A stretch of 64,000 bases of DNA from Lentisphaeria bacterium (GTDB taxonomy: Bacteria > Verrucomicrobiota > Lentisphaeria > Victivallales > Victivallaceae). The DNA is taken from contig CP091727.1 in NCBI GenBank assembly GCA_022009855.1, positions 4,216,001 through 4,280,000 on the forward strand. The letters are read 5' to 3'. The notes under the pieces were generated by a model. That model had not been told where the DNA came from and did no database searches. It saw nothing but the letters and a program-made list of their open reading frames with translations. The translations under genes and the position numbers were made by a program. Of this stretch, positions 26,207-37,028 are shown piece after piece; the stretch's first letter is position 1, and every line of letters begins with the position of its first letter.

Positions 26207-28318
26207 ATGCGGAAATGGTTTCTGCCGGCGGCAACGCTGACGCTGACATTCCTTCTCAGCGCCTGCGCACTGTTCTCAAACCATGACATGGCGGAAAAAT
26301 TCACCGTCCACAATGTGTACGGCGACCACATGGTGCTTCAACGCGACATGCCAGTCCGCATTGGAGGAACCGCCGCTCCGGGCAAGTCGGTCAAGGTGAC
26401 CATCGGAGAGAATTCCGCTTATGCGGAAGCCGATGAGAACGGCCGATGGATGACCGATCTTCCGGCGATGGATGCCGGCGGCCCCTATACCGTTCTTGTC
26501 GAGGGCGGCCCCGGCTCGCAGCCGGTTCGCTTTGATGATGTGCTCATCGGCGAAGTCTGGCTCTGCAGCGGGCAGAGCAATATGGAAATGCCGGTCTGGA
26601 GCGGCAGGAAGTTCTGGAACAGCCTGAACGGCGACCGGGAGGCGGCGCGGGCGAACAACTCGAAGATCCGCCTCTTCAACACCAATCAGCGCCGTTCGGT
26701 TTCTCCGGGGTTGAACAGCAGGAAATTGCCGGCCCCGGATGGACGATCGCCACTCCGGAGGCGGTCAAGCCATTCAGTGCGCTCGGGTACTATTTCGGAC
26801 GGCGTCTCCAGCAGGATCTGGATGTGCCGGTCGGACTCATCAATTCAAGCTGGGGCGGGACGCCGATTGAAAGCTGGATCAGCGCCGACGGCTACCGCTC
26901 CGCCGGTCGCACCCGCGAACTGGAAAAGATTGCCACCGCCGGCATGACCAAGGCGGAAATCGAGAAGAAAATACAGGAATTGTGGAAGAAAAAATACGGA
27001 GAATTTCGCCAGATGGGAGAAACGTTTCTATGAGTACGGCGCGAAACAGACTGCGGAGGCCGCATTCTGGAAAACTCCCGCGTTCAACGACTCCGACTGG
27101 ACCGACTGTTCCATTCCCGCCGGATTCGCCAGCGATGTCGACGGTGTGATGTGGTTCCGCCGCACGGTGGATCTACCCGCCGCCTGGGCCGGAAAGGATC
27201 TGCAGCTTTTCCTCGGCGCGATCGATGATTGTGACGAAACCTACTTCAATGGCGTCAAGGTGGGTGCAATCGGCACGGAAACACCGGAATACTGGGCGAA
27301 GGGAACGCAAATACACCATTCCCGGGAAACTGGTCCGGGTCGGTCGCAACGTCATTGCGGTGCGCGTTTCCGACATGTTCGGCGACGGCGGTTTGCTGGG
27401 GCCGTCCGACAAGGTTTATTTGCGGCTGGCGTCCACTCCGGAAGGTCGGATCAGCCTGGCAAAAGGCTGGAAATCCCGAATGGAGTTTCAAGTAAATCTC
27501 GCCAAGATCGGCGAAAGGCCGGAGCCGCCCAGTCTGACAGTCGGACGCAACTCACACTTCCCCGCCACGCTCTACAATTCGATGATCGCCCCGTGGACAA
27601 TTTATCCGATCCGTGGAGTCATCTGGTATCAGGGAGAATCCAACTCCGGCCGCTACAAGGACTACATGATTCTGCACCCGCTGCTGATCAAGGATTGGCG
27701 CACCAAGTGGAACAATCCGGAAATGCCGTTCCTGTTTGTCCAGCTGGCAGCGTTTGAGCGACACTCTCCGAGCGAGCCCGGCCCGGCGGATTTCTGGGTC
27801 AATCGGCAGCCGTCGGACAGCAACTGGCCGAAACTGCGTGAAGTGCAGACGGCGACGCTGGCGGTTCCCAACACCGGCATGGCGGTGGCAATCGACATCG
27901 GCGATCCCTTCGACATTCATCCGGCGGACAAGCAGACGCTGGCCTACCGCCTGGCAAGGGAAGCGGAACGTATCGCCTACGGCAGCAGAACAATCTCCGC
28001 AGGGCCGCTCTACAAGTCGATGAAGATCAGAGACGGGAAGGTCTACCTCTCGTTCGACAACGTCGGCAGCGGTCTGGTGGCCAACGGCGGAGCGTTTCGC
28101 CTCCCTTCGCAATTGCCGGGAAGGATGGAAAATTCGTCTGGGCAAAGGCGAAGATCGATGGGGACGAGGTCGTGGTCTGGTCGGATGCGGTCAAGGAGCC
28201 GGTGGCGGTTCGCTATGCCTGGGCCGGTTATCCCGGCAACGCGAACCTCTACAACAAAGAGGGATTCCCTGCTTCTCCGTTCCGCACGGACCAGCCGGAC
28301 TATCTGCTCAAAAAATAA
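26207..28318 (+). CDS. sialate O-acetylesterase-like lipoprotein (frame broken about four times)
   Basis: SGNH-type esterase removing acetyl groups from sialic acid or other sugars. A signal sequence ends in the lipobox LLSAC (residues 16-20), so it is a lipoprotein. An N-terminal beta domain (NVYGDHMVLQRDMPV) precedes the nucleophile block WLCSGQSNMEMPV near residue 125. The oxyanion block VGLINSSWGGTPIESW follows, then an inserted GH2-like jelly-roll (WFRRTVDLPAAWAGKDL, CDETYFNGVKVG), IWYQGESNSGRY and finally the DIHPADK catalytic Asp/His. Indels near 26690, 27020, 27300 and 28115. Total about 700 residues. Confidence 0.88.
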
Positions 28319-28395
28319 TCAGTGAAGACTGGCGAAAGGGCGGCGGAATCTCTCCGCCGTTCTTTTGCTGTATAAATAGGAGAAAGGATTGTATC

Positions 28396-29362
28396 ATGTT
28401 GATCGACATGCCGGTGGAACAGCTCAAAGTGTATCAGGGCAGCAGTCCGCGCCCGGCCGATTTTGACCGTTACTGGGAGGAATCGCTGGAAGAACTGAAC
28501 GCCGTTGATCCGCAGATGAAATTGATTCCGGCGGAATTTCAGGTGCCGAATGCGGAATGTTTCGATCTCTACTTCCGCGGAGTCGGCGGAGCGCGCATCT
28601 ATGCGAAACTGGTGCGTCCGAAAAATGCGACGCAGCCGCATCCGGCGGTGGTGCAGTTTCACGGTTATTCCGGCCACTCCGGTGACTGGAGTGGAATGCT
28701 GAATTACGTGCAGTCCGGTTTCACCGTGGCAGCGCTCGACTGTCGCGGACAGGGCGGAAAATCGCAGGACGTCTCCCCTGATTGAGGGAATGACTTTGCG
28801 CGGTCATATCGTCCGCGGCGCGGCCGATCCTGACCCGAAAAAGCTGCTTTTCCGGAGCAATTACCTCGACACCGCCGAGCTGGTCCGTCTGGTGATGGCG
28901 ATGGAAGATGTCGATGCGACCAAAGTCGGTGTAATGGGCGGCAGTCAGGGCGGCGGTCTCACGCTCGCCTGTGCGGCGCTGGTGCCTGAGGTCAACCGGG
29001 CGGCAGCCACCTATCCGTTCCTCTGCGACTACCGGAGAGTGTGGAACATGGATCTGGCCAAAGCGGCCTATGAGGATATTCAATATTACTTCCGGCAGGT
29101 GGATCCGACGCACGCGCACGAAGACGCGTTCTTTGAACGGCTCGGCTACATTGACGTGCAGAACCTGGCGCCCCGGATCCGCTGCCGGGTGCGGATGGCG
29201 ACCGGGCTGATGGATACGGTCTGCCCGCCGTCCAGCCAGTTTGCCGCGTTCAACAAGATCACTTCTCCGAAAGAGGTGGTGTTCTATCCCGACTTCGGGC
29301 ATGAATATCTGCCGGGAGATGGAGACAAGGTCTACCGCTTCATGCTTGGAATGCTGGAGTAA
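28396..29362 (+). CDS. acetyl xylan esterase/cephalosporin-C deacetylase, CE7 (frame broken once)
   Basis: Alpha/beta hydrolase that deacetylates xylo-oligosaccharides in the cytoplasm. FDRYWEESLEEL at the N-terminus, VVQFHGYSGHSGDW (oxyanion), DCRGQGGKS, nucleophile elbow GVMGGSQGGGL, GLMDTVCPPSSQFAAFN (Asp) and PDFGHEYLP (His): the full CE7 set. An indel near 28783 splits it after SQDVSP. About 320 residues. Follows the sialate O-acetylesterase by 77 bases, suggesting a shared deacetylation cluster. Confidence 0.92.
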
Positions 29363-29367
29363 ACTCG

Positions 29368-30036
29368 GTGGATGATGCGATTGCAAGGCTGATCCACGGA
29401 TTTCGAAGTTTCCGGAACATCTATTTTTCTGGAGACGCGGAACTGTTTGATCAGCTGAAACATGGTCAGAATCCCCGAATTCTGGTGATCGCCTGTTCTG
29501 ATTCCCGGGTGGACCCGGCGCTGCTCACGCAGAGTGCGCCGGGGGATCTCTTTGTCATCCGTAACGTCGCCAATCTGGTCCCGCCTTGCGAACCGGATAC
29601 ACGGCACCATGGCGTCAGCGCCGCACTGGAATACGCGGTAACCGCTCTGGAAGTGGAACATATCATCGTGCTCGGTCACTCCGATTGCGGCGGGATCCAT
29701 GCGCTGATGAAGCGGACGCCGGAAAGGCCGGCGGGAGAGTTTCTGGAGCGGTGGCTCGATCTGGCGGAACCGGCGCGGCGCGCAGTGCAGGAAAAACTTC
29801 CGGATGCGGACGAAATGACCCGCCGACACGCCTGCGAAGAGGCTTCGCTGGTTCTGGCGCTGGAAAATCTGCTCACCTTCCCCTGGGTCCGCCGGCGGGT
29901 GGAGGCCGGAAAACTTGCGCTGCATGCATGGTATTTTGCGATTGCCACCGGGCATCTGTTCGGGTACGACCGGGAGTGCTGTGAGTTTCGAACCATCGAC
30001 CCGAATATTTCTTTGAAAACGAACAAACGGAGCTGA
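29368..30036 (+). CDS. beta-class carbonic anhydrase
   Basis: Reversible hydration of CO2. 222 residues, intact. Zinc ligands in VIACSDSRVDP (Cys, Asp-Arg dyad) and VLGHSDCGGIHAL (His, Cys), with FVIRNVANLVPP between. The GTG start at 29368 lies 5 bases after the esterase stop. It resembles the plant/proteobacterial clade. Gene symbol left blank because several paralogous names are used. Confidence 0.95.
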   Translation: MDDAIARLIHGFRSFRNIYFSGDAELFDQLKHGQNPRILVIACSDSRVDPALLTQSAPGDLFVIRNVANLVPPCEPDTRHHGVSAALEYAVTALEVEHIIVLGHSDCGGIHALMKRTPERPAGEFLERWLDLAEPARRAVQEKLPDADEMTRRHACEEASLVLALENLLTFPWVRRRVEAGKLALHAWYFAIATGHLFGYDRECCEFRTIDPNISLKTNKRS

Positions 30037-30043
30037 ATCTATC

Positions 30044-30350
30044 ATGCCGGAAGATACCCCTGATTACCCCGGAAGAGCTGGATGCCATGCCGTTCGAGCA
30101 GGCGTTGGAGAGACTGGAAAGTCTGGTGGCGAAAATGGAGACCGGCCGCCTGCCGCTGGAGGAGTTGATGACCGACTTCGAAACCGGAAGCCGACTGGTA
30201 AATGCCTGCCGCGGCAAACTCGATGCCTTGGAGCGGAAGATCGAACTGCTGACCCGTGATGACGGGAAGGAGGGGCAGTGGAGCAACTTTGAAGCGGACG
30301 TCCCCTCCCCGACGCGGAACGCCCCTCCCCCGGAGGAGCCGCCGTTTTGA
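30044..30350 (+). CDS. xseB: exodeoxyribonuclease VII small subunit (frame broken once)
   Basis: Small helical subunit that binds the XseA nuclease. FEQALERLESLVAKMETGRLPLEELMTDFETG (core pattern, given in part as FEQALERLESLV and LPLEELMTDFE) is the family signature. The N-terminus from ATG 30044 reads MPEDT and then needs one extra C in the CCCC run near 30060 to continue as LITPEELDAMPFEQ. A proline-rich tail (TRNAPPPEEPP) follows. About 102 residues. xseA is not next to it. Confidence 0.88.
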
Positions 30351-30468
30351 TCTGCCGACGCTTTCCCGGTGGAAAAAGAGCAAACGGCATTGATATCCGG
30401 AAAAATCCGTGATATTTTATGGGAAAGTATGTAAGAACAACCCCAATCGAAACCGGATTGAAGAAACA

Positions 30469-32279
30469 ATGAATCCTCTCAAGGAGAAACTTGCCGAATC
30501 GCTGGTGATTTTCGACGGTGCAATCGGCACGGAAATCTACCGTCGGAATTTTTTCATCAATGCCTCGTTTGAACAGTTGTCCGTCACCAACCCGGATGTA
30601 ATCCCTCGATATCCACAACGAATATCTGAAGGCCGGTGCGGAGGTGTTGACCACCAACACATTCAACGCGAATGCGCGAAGGTCTCTCCCATTTCGGCCT
30701 TGCCGATCAGACCGTGGCGATCAACCGCGCCGGCGTGGAACTTGCCCGCCGCGCTGCCGACGGGCGGGCGCTGGTGGCCGGTTCGGTCGGCCCGGTCGGG
30801 GAGCCGGAATCCCCGCCGACACCGCAAGTCGCCGCGATCTGCTCATCGAACAGATCGGCGCGCTTTCCGACGCGGATTTCATCATTTTTGAATCACTGCG
30901 CACCACCATTGACCTCGGGGGGGCGTTGGAGGCGATGAAATCGTTCCGGGGGCGTCCCTACGTACTCAGCTTCGCCATCGATCCGCAGTCCCGATGCCAT
31001 GGAAACAGCCTGGACGAGTTTCTGAAACTGCTCGCCTGCTACCCCGGAGACGCGCCGACGGCGATCGGGTTGAACTGCGGCGGCGGCCCGGAAAGTACGC
31101 TCGTTGAGCTGGAGGAGCTGGTCGGCAAAACCGATCTGCCGATCATCGTTCAACCCAATGCCGGAGTTCCGAAAGGGGTCGACGGACGGATGATCTACAT
31201 GACCAGTGCGGAATATTTCAGCACGTACGCCAAGCGTTACGCTTCCCTGGGAGCGGCTGCCATCGGCGGCTGCTGTGGTATTACCCCTGCCCATATCGAA
31301 GAGCTGGCGAGAACCATCAAGCCGTTGATGCGAGCGGAAAAACGGCGGATTCCAACCGTAGAATCCGCAAAGACGGAACTCTCGGAGCCAATTCCCCTCA
31401 AGGAGCGTTCCGCGCTCGGAGCGAAACTGGCCGCGGGTGAGTGGATCAAGCTGGTGGAAATCACTCCGCCGCGCGGCTTTGATCTCACGAAAACGATTGC
31501 CGGAGCTCGCCGCTGCCGTGAAGCGGGAATCGATGCGGTCAATCTGCCGGATGGTCCGCGGGCCAGCGCCCGCATCTCTCCGCTGGTGACGGCATTACCC
31601 TGCAGCGCGAAACCGGCATCGAAACGGTTCTGCACTGCTGCTGTCGCGACCGCAGTCTGATCGGACTGCAGGCGGAACTGCTGGCTGCGCCGGAGCGGGA
31701 ATCAACAATGTGCTTTTCATCACGGGCGATCCTCCGAAGCTGGGAGATTATCCATTCAGTTCCGGAGTGTTCGACGTCGACTCGATCGGCCTGGTAAAGA
31801 TCCAGGCACGGATGAATCGCGGAGTGGATCTGGGCGGTCAGGCGCTGAACGCTGTCACCCGCTGCGTGATCGGCGTCGGAGCGGATCCGAGCGCAATCGA
31901 TTTGGAGCGGGAGTATCGTCGCACCTGCGAAAAGGTGGAGGCGGGAGCGGATTTCATCATCACGCAGCCGGTCTTTGCTGAAACGTCGCTCTTCGCGTTT
32001 CTGGACCGGATTGCCCATCTCCACGTACCGGTAATCGCCGGAATCTGGCCGCTGACCAGCCTGCGCAACGCGGAATTCATGCGCACAGAGGTGCCCGGAG
32101 TCGTCGTCCCGGATTCGATCATGGAACGGATGGCGGCGGCGGAAACCCGCGAAGCACAGCGGGAAACCGGAATCGCCATTGCCCGGGAAAGTGCGGCCGC
32201 GGTGCGTGACCGGGTGGCGGGGATCCAGGTGAGCGCGCCTTTCGGCAACGTGGAGACCGCGCTGCTGGTCCACGCATAA
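30469..32279 (+). CDS. bifunctional homocysteine S-methyltransferase / methylenetetrahydrofolate reductase (frame broken several times)
   Basis: Two-domain protein like Bacillus YitJ. The N-terminal homocysteine methyltransferase has FDGAIGTEIYRRNFF, TTNTFNANARR, GLNCGGGPES and the zinc pair in GGCCGITPAHI. The C-terminal methylene-THF reductase has KLVEITPPRGFD, NLPDGPRASAR, LFITGDPPKLGDY and DFIITQPVF. It would supply methionine by making and using methyl groups. Indels near 30610, 30670, 30800, 31600 and 31690. About 600 residues. Sits after xseB; no cobalamin or SAM riboswitch is visible upstream. Confidence 0.9.
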
Positions 32280-32411
32280 CCACGCCCGGGAAATTTCGAA
32301 AGACTGCTGCGATCCCCGGGCTGCATACGGTCGGCGAGGATGAGCTTCGCGGCTTCGCTCATGCACGTTCTCCGCGATTCTCCTCCGGCAGATCAGAATT
32401 CCACAAACAAA

Positions 32412-32449
32412 AAATCCGGCCTCCCCTCGTGGAAGAGGCCGGATTTTTC
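32412..32449. terminator. bidirectional terminator
   Basis: AAATCCGGCCTC (32412-32423) pairs exactly with GAGGCCGGATTT (32434-32445), followed by TT. It separates convergent genes. Confidence 0.85.
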
Positions 32450-32464
32450 CTACTGTGCAAAGCC

Positions 32465-33463
32465 TTACTTGGCCTCGGCAACAGCCACCGCGACGGCGAC
32501 CGAAGCGCCGACCATCGGGTTGTTGCCCATTCCAATCAGGCCCATCATTTCGACGTGCGCCGGAACGCTCGACGAACCCGCGAACTGCGCGTCGCCGTGC
32601 ATGCGGCCCATCGTGTCGGTCATGCCGTAGCTCGCCGGACCGGCAGCCATATTGTCCGGATGCAGCGTGCGGCCGGTGCCGCCGCCGGAAGCCACGCTGA
32701 AGTATTTGCGGCCGTGCTCGATCGCCCACTTCTTGTAGGTGCCGGCAACCGGGTGCTGGAAGCGGGTCGGATTGGTCGAATTACCGGTGATGGAGACATC
32801 CACCCCTTCCTTGATCATGATCGCCACTCCTTCGGAAACATCATCCGCGCCGTAGCACTTCACCGCCGCCTTCGGGCCCTGCGAGAAGGCCTTCTCGCTC
32901 ACGACCTTCAGCTCGCCGGTGGCGTAGTCGTATTCGGTTTCCACATGGGTGAAGCCGTTGATCCGGCTGATGATGTAGGCCGCATCCTTGCCGAGGCCGT
33001 TCAAGATGACCCGGAGCGGTTCCTTGCGGACCTTGTTCGCGGTCTTGGCGATACCGATCGCACCTTCGGCGGCCGCGAACGACTCGTGACCGGCGAGGAA
33101 GCAGAAGCAGCGGGTCTCCTCGCGCAGCAGCATCGCGGCGAGGTTGCCGTGGCCGAGACCGACCTTGCGGGAATCCGCCACCGAACCCGGGATGCAGAAC
33201 GCCTGCAATCCGATTCCGATGTTCTCCGCCGCCTCGGCGGCGTCCTTCGACCCCTTCTTCAGCGCGATCGCAGCGCCGAGGGTGTAGGCCCAGACCGCGT
33301 TTTCGAACGCGATCGGCTGCACGCCGCGGACGATTTCCTCGACATTGATTCCCTTGGCAAGGCAGAGGTCGCGGGCCGCTTCAAGCGACTCGATGCCGTA
33401 CTCTTTCAGCGCCTTTTCGATCTGTTTGATCCGGCGTTCATATCCTTCAAACTGTACGCTCAT
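32465..33463 (-). CDS. GGGtGRT protein
   Basis: 332 residues, intact. Carries the family-naming motif ASGGGTGRTLHPDN, followed by the glycine-rich tail PASYGMTDTMGRMHG and VPAHVEMMGLIGMGNNP. No signal peptide. Always found beside a NifU-like scaffold protein, as here (12-base gap). Function not established in the family; the pairing suggests a role in iron-sulfur handling. Sure of the family, not of the activity. Confidence 0.9.
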   Translation of the reverse strand: MSVQFEGYERRIKQIEKALKEYGIESLEAARDLCLAKGINVEEIVRGVQPIAFENAVWAYTLGAAIALKKGSKDAAEAAENIGIGLQAFCIPGSVADSRKVGLGHGNLAAMLLREETRCFCFLAGHESFAAAEGAIGIAKTANKVRKEPLRVILNGLGKDAAYIISRINGFTHVETEYDYATGELKVVSEKAFSQGPKAAVKCYGADDVSEGVAIMIKEGVDVSITGNSTNPTRFQHPVAGTYKKWAIEHGRKYFSVASGGGTGRTLHPDNMAAGPASYGMTDTMGRMHGDAQFAGSSSVPAHVEMMGLIGMGNNPMVGASVAVAVAVAEAK

Positions 33464-33475
33464 GGTGTGAACTCC

Positions 33476-34180
33476 TTATTCCTTGCGGGGGTCGATTTTC
33501 TTGACGGCCTCGTCGAAGCGGCCGTAGCTCTTGACATTGTCGGCAAAAGCCTTCGCCGGTTCCACGCCCTTGCGGATCGCCTCCATCATCTTGCCGAGGT
33601 GGACAAACTTGTACCCGATGATCTCGCTGTTCTCATCGAGGCCGATTTCGAGAACATAGCCCTCGGCCATTTCGAGGTAACGGGGACCCTTTTCCAGCGT
33701 CGAGAACATCGTGCCGACCTGGGAACGCAGTCCCTTGCCGAGATCCTCAAGGCCGGCGCCGATCGGCAGTCCGCCCTCGCTGAACGCGGTCTGGGTGCGG
33801 CCGTAGACGATCTGCTTGAAGAGTTCGCGCATCGCGACGTTGATCGCGTCGCAGACGAGGTCGGAATTCAGCGCTTCGAGAATGGTCTTGCCCGGGAGAA
33901 TCTCCGCGGCCATCGCCGCCGAGTGGGTCATGCCGGAGCAGCCGAGCGTCTCGACCAGCGCTTCCTGAATCACGCCGTCCTTGACGTTGAGCGTCAGCTT
34001 GCAGGCGCCCTGCTGGGGAGCGCACCAGCCCACGCCGTGGGTCAGGCCGGAAATATCGGTAATCTGTTTGGATTTAACCCACTTCCCCTCTTCCGGAATC
34101 GGGGCCGGACCATGCTTGGCGCCTTTGGCGACGCGGCACATCTGCTCCACTTCGTGCGAGCACTGATACGGACAACTCAT
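33476..34180 (-). CDS. NifU-like iron-sulfur scaffold protein, partner of GGGtGRT
   Basis: 234 residues, intact. CPYQCSHEVEQMC at the N-terminus. The IscU/NifU-N-like core has WCAPQQGACKLTL and VETLGCSGMTHSAAM, supplying conserved cysteines for cluster binding. First gene of the two-gene operon, with the ribosome-binding site CCAGGAGAACC before ATG 34180. Divergent from the DUF3047 gene. Confidence 0.88.
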   Translation of the reverse strand: MSCPYQCSHEVEQMCRVAKGAKHGPAPIPEEGKWVKSKQITDISGLTHGVGWCAPQQGACKLTLNVKDGVIQEALVETLGCSGMTHSAAMAAEILPGKTILEALNSDLVCDAINVAMRELFKQIVYGRTQTAFSEGGLPIGAGLEDLGKGLRSQVGTMFSTLEKGPRYLEMAEGYVLEIGLDENSEIIGYKFVHLGKMMEAIRKGVEPAKAFADNVKSYGRFDEAVKKIDPRKE

Positions 34181-34313
34181 GTTGGTTCTCCTGGTTGGTT
34201 GTTTCTTGAAATGCAGTCATCTGCCTTTAGAACTCATAATATACACCGTTTTTCCGAAAATTCACGTCTTTTCCTGTAAAATCTCCGTTCAACCGGCAGC
34301 TGAGATTTCCGGA

Positions 34314-34341
34314 TTGCATTTTCCAGTCCGGACGATATATT
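34314..34341 (+). promoter_or_regulatory. promoter of the DUF3047 gene
   Basis: TTGCAT (34314-34319), 16-base spacer, TATATT (34336-34341), with GGAGGAGC ahead of ATG 34386. Confidence 0.65.
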
Positions 34342-34385
34342 AATGGGGGCAGTTGCGGAGAATCCCGACGCCGGAATGGAGGAGC

Positions 34386-35102
34386 ATGAAAACGATAAAA
34401 AAAACAATCCTGTTTCTGGCCGGAATCCTGTTCGCGGCCGCAGCCTGGGCCGAAGATGTCAAGGGGGTACCGGTCAAGGGGAAAAATGGTGAGATCGAAG
34501 CGATCCGTTTCGATTTTCAGAAGACCGTGCTCGACGAGGACGGGTATCCCGCCGGATGGACCTACAAAGGGAAATTCCGCACGCCGGATGTGCGTTACGC
34601 CATCGAGAAGGATCCTGAACTCGGGCATCCGGTGCTCGTCATCCAATCCCCGAAGGCGACCGGCGTCATCATGGCGGACATTTCCGGAATCGACCTTGCG
34701 AAATATCCGATCATGCGCTGGCGCTGGAAAGCGCTCCAGCTCCCGGCGGGAGCCGACGCGCGGGTGAAGGCCAAAGACGATCAGGGGATCGCCATCTACG
34801 TCGGGTACGGGCGTTTCCGGCAGACCAGCTGCTCCTATACCTGGGAGACGGTCACGCCGAAGAACCTGACCGGCAAGGCGGTCTACAACGGGCTGGTCAC
34901 CGTCCACTGGCGCTCGCTCCGCAATCAGGAGGACAAGCTCAACACCTGGTATACCGAGGAGGTCAACCTCTATCAGGACCTGAAGGAGAAACTCGGGAAG
35001 GTTCCGGACGGGCTCGCCCTGAGCATCTCCTCCAACAGCCAGTACACCGGCACCGATGCGAAAGCGATGATCGACTACATCGAGTTTTGCCGGGCGAAGT
35101 AG
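34386..35102 (+). CDS. DUF3047-family exported protein
   Basis: 238 residues, intact. Signal peptide (ILFLAGILFAAAAWAE; cleavage after AWA). A jelly-roll-like domain follows with IMRWRWKALQLP, DDQGIAIYVGYG and VHWRSLRNQEDK, characteristic of DUF3047. Periplasmic, function unknown. A stand-alone gene with its own promoter. Confidence 0.82.
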   Translation: MKTIKKTILFLAGILFAAAAWAEDVKGVPVKGKNGEIEAIRFDFQKTVLDEDGYPAGWTYKGKFRTPDVRYAIEKDPELGHPVLVIQSPKATGVIMADISGIDLAKYPIMRWRWKALQLPAGADARVKAKDDQGIAIYVGYGRFRQTSCSYTWETVTPKNLTGKAVYNGLVTVHWRSLRNQEDKLNTWYTEEVNLYQDLKEKLGKVPDGLALSISSNSQYTGTDAKAMIDYIEFCRAK

Positions 35103-35117
35103 AAAGCGGCCCCGCCG

Positions 35118-35600
35118 TCACCGGCCGGGAAAATATTCGTAACGGATGCGGTCGCCGGGGAATCCGGCAGCCGGTTCCCGGGCGCACTCCCGGAAACCGG
35201 CCCGCTCATACATCCGTTGTGCCGAAAGCAGCGGCGCACTGGTGACGACGAAAATTTTCCGGGGCCGCGCAACGGAGATCCGACGGATCGCCTCCTGCAT
35301 CTGCCGCGTCCCGAATCCCCTCCCCTTCCAGCCGGAACGGATGCAGTTGTGGCCGATTTCGACCGACTCCGGCAGACGGCGCGGATCCCAGCTGACGAAC
35401 CCGATCGGAACACCATCCAGCACGGAGAAGAAACCGCAGCGGTCAGCGATCTCCGGGTGGTCGAAGAAGAACGTGTCAAACTCCCGCCAGCTCCCGCCGT
35501 ACGCCTCTTCCCAGCGGAAATCGAAGGAGTAGGCATCCCTCAGCAGCGCGGCGAGCGTGCCGCGCGGAAACAGCGTGATCTTCTGAAAACTCCATTCCAT
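35118..35600 (-). CDS. GNAT-family N-acetyltransferase
   Basis: 160 residues. The acetyl-CoA loop is GRGFGTRQMQEA (R/Q-x-x-G-x-G/A), preceded by VEIGHNCIRSGWKG, and followed by the C-terminal SAQRMYERAGFRECAR typical of GNAT. The start at 35600 follows GGAGGAG; a longer reading upstream is unlikely. Substrate unknown. Confidence 0.88.
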   Translation of the reverse strand: MEWSFQKITLFPRGTLAALLRDAYSFDFRWEEAYGGSWREFDTFFFDHPEIADRCGFFSVLDGVPIGFVSWDPRRLPESVEIGHNCIRSGWKGRGFGTRQMQEAIRRISVARPRKIFVVTSAPLLSAQRMYERAGFRECAREPAAGFPGDRIRYEYFPGR

Positions 35601-35720
35601 AAACCACTCCTCCCGTCCTGATATTTCACTATACTCTGTCCCCTCCCGTCTGTCAAGCCGCCCCCGGCTGCTCCATGTTTGCCTTCCCTGTCTTTTGTTC
35701 TGCGGAAGCGGTTCTCCCCA

Positions 35721-35794
35721 AATTGTATACATACAATTATTTTTTAACTAATTGCATACATACTATTGACACTATACTGAAAATATAGTATAAT
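35721..35794 (+). promoter_or_regulatory. consensus promoter with two operators for the GntR gene
   Basis: TTGACA (35766-35771), 17 bases, TATAAT (35789-35794): both boxes exact. Upstream the inverted repeat AATTGTAT-AC-ATACAATT lies at 35721-35738, and a diverged copy AATTGCATACATACTATT lies at 35750-35767 and overlaps the -35. GT-N-AC cores are typical GntR operators, so autorepression is likely. Confidence 0.75.
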
Positions 35795-35846
35795 AATAAC
35801 AGAAAAAAAATTTTGATTGAAAGCCGTATTCCCGGAAAGATGATTC

Positions 35847-36924
35847 ATGATGACACCGTTTGAAGCCACAGCAACCGGAACTGCAAAGTATCAGCAACTG
35901 GCGGACTGGTTTGCCGCCCGGATCCGTTCCGGCGAGCTTTCGCCCGGAGAACGGCTGCCGAGCGACCGGCAGCTGGCGAAGCAGTTCCATCTTTCGCCGA
36001 CCACGACGACTGCGGCGATGAACGAACTGCTCCACCGTCACCTGGTGATCCGGCGGCTCGGTGCGGGGACCTTCGTGACCGATGATCCGCTGGAACAGAA
36101 TCGGCGCTTGAAAATCGGTTTTTTCTCCACGGTTTCCAAATCCAGTTACACCCGCCAGATGCTCTGTGCGCTCTGGAGCTTCTGCGAGGAACACCATTGC
36201 GACCTTGTGCCGCTCTTCCGTGCTCCGGAAGAGATCGAACAGACGGTTGCCGACTATCGTCTGGATGGAGTTCTGATCTACAACCGCAGCAACATTCCGC
36301 TGGAACTGATCCGGAAGCTGCGGCGAAACGGCACACCGACTCTGCTGTTAAGCTCCGTTCTGGAAAATGCCCCGGAATTCACGGTCGGGTATTCCAACGA
36401 AGAGATCATTCGGGACGCGGTCCGTTACCTGACCGGACTCGGCCACCGGCGAATCGGTTTTCTGATCGACAATGCCTCCACTCTGCCCAACAACCTCCGA
36501 CTGGAAAACTTCATGACGGCGATGTGGGAGCAGCAGCTGCCGGTGAATCCGGCCTGGGTCTTTTCCTCCAATGCAACTCCGGAACGGCTCCGTATGTACT
36601 TTACCGCTCCGGAACGCCCCTCCGCCGTCATTGTCGGCAACCAGATGCTGGCACCGCAAGTGTGCCGATCCCTTGAAGCATGTTCCGTTTCCGTACCACG
36701 GGAACTATCCGTCTTCTGCATCGATGAGCATGACGACGCCCGAAATCTGCATCCGCAACTCTCCCGTTTCCGTATCGACGTACAGGGCTTTTTCCGCAGA
36801 AGGAGTCCGCTATCTCCTCTCTCTGATCCGCAACGAAACGCCGCAACCAGGCCATGCCCGCTATTATGAATTCGTCGACGCGGGCTCCTGCGCTCCGCCG
36901 CAAACGGAAGGACCGGCACAATGA
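35847..36924 (+). CDS. GntR-type HTH regulator with LacI-like sensor domain (frame broken once)
   Basis: Sugar-responsive transcription factor. An N-terminal winged HTH (YQQLADWFAARI, LPSDRQLAKQFHLS, RLGAGTFVTD) is joined to a periplasmic-binding-protein-like sensor (IGFFSTVSKSSYTRQML, LDGVLIYNRSN, GLGHRRIGFLIDNAS). An indel near 36788 shifts the last 45 residues; the other frame gives FSAEGVRYLLSLIRNE and ends at 36924. About 358 residues. Lies immediately upstream of a pseudopilin and heparinase-like gene, which it probably controls together with itself. Confidence 0.88.
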
Positions 36925-37028
36925 TCGGAAGCCATTCAACCCCATTCCTCCGCAGCCCACAAACTCCCTTGACGGCAATGATTTTGAAATTCTGGAATAC
37001 TAGACAACAACAGCAGGAGAGTTCCATC

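Noticed and set aside
30351..30468. Riboswitch upstream of the methionine-synthesis fusion gene
   Set aside because: Only ~118 bases, without SAM or cobalamin core elements that I could recognise.
32429..34279. Forward open frame of about 616 codons opposite GGGtGRT and NifU-like genes
   Set aside because: Antisense shadow of two conserved genes. No ribosome-binding site or family.
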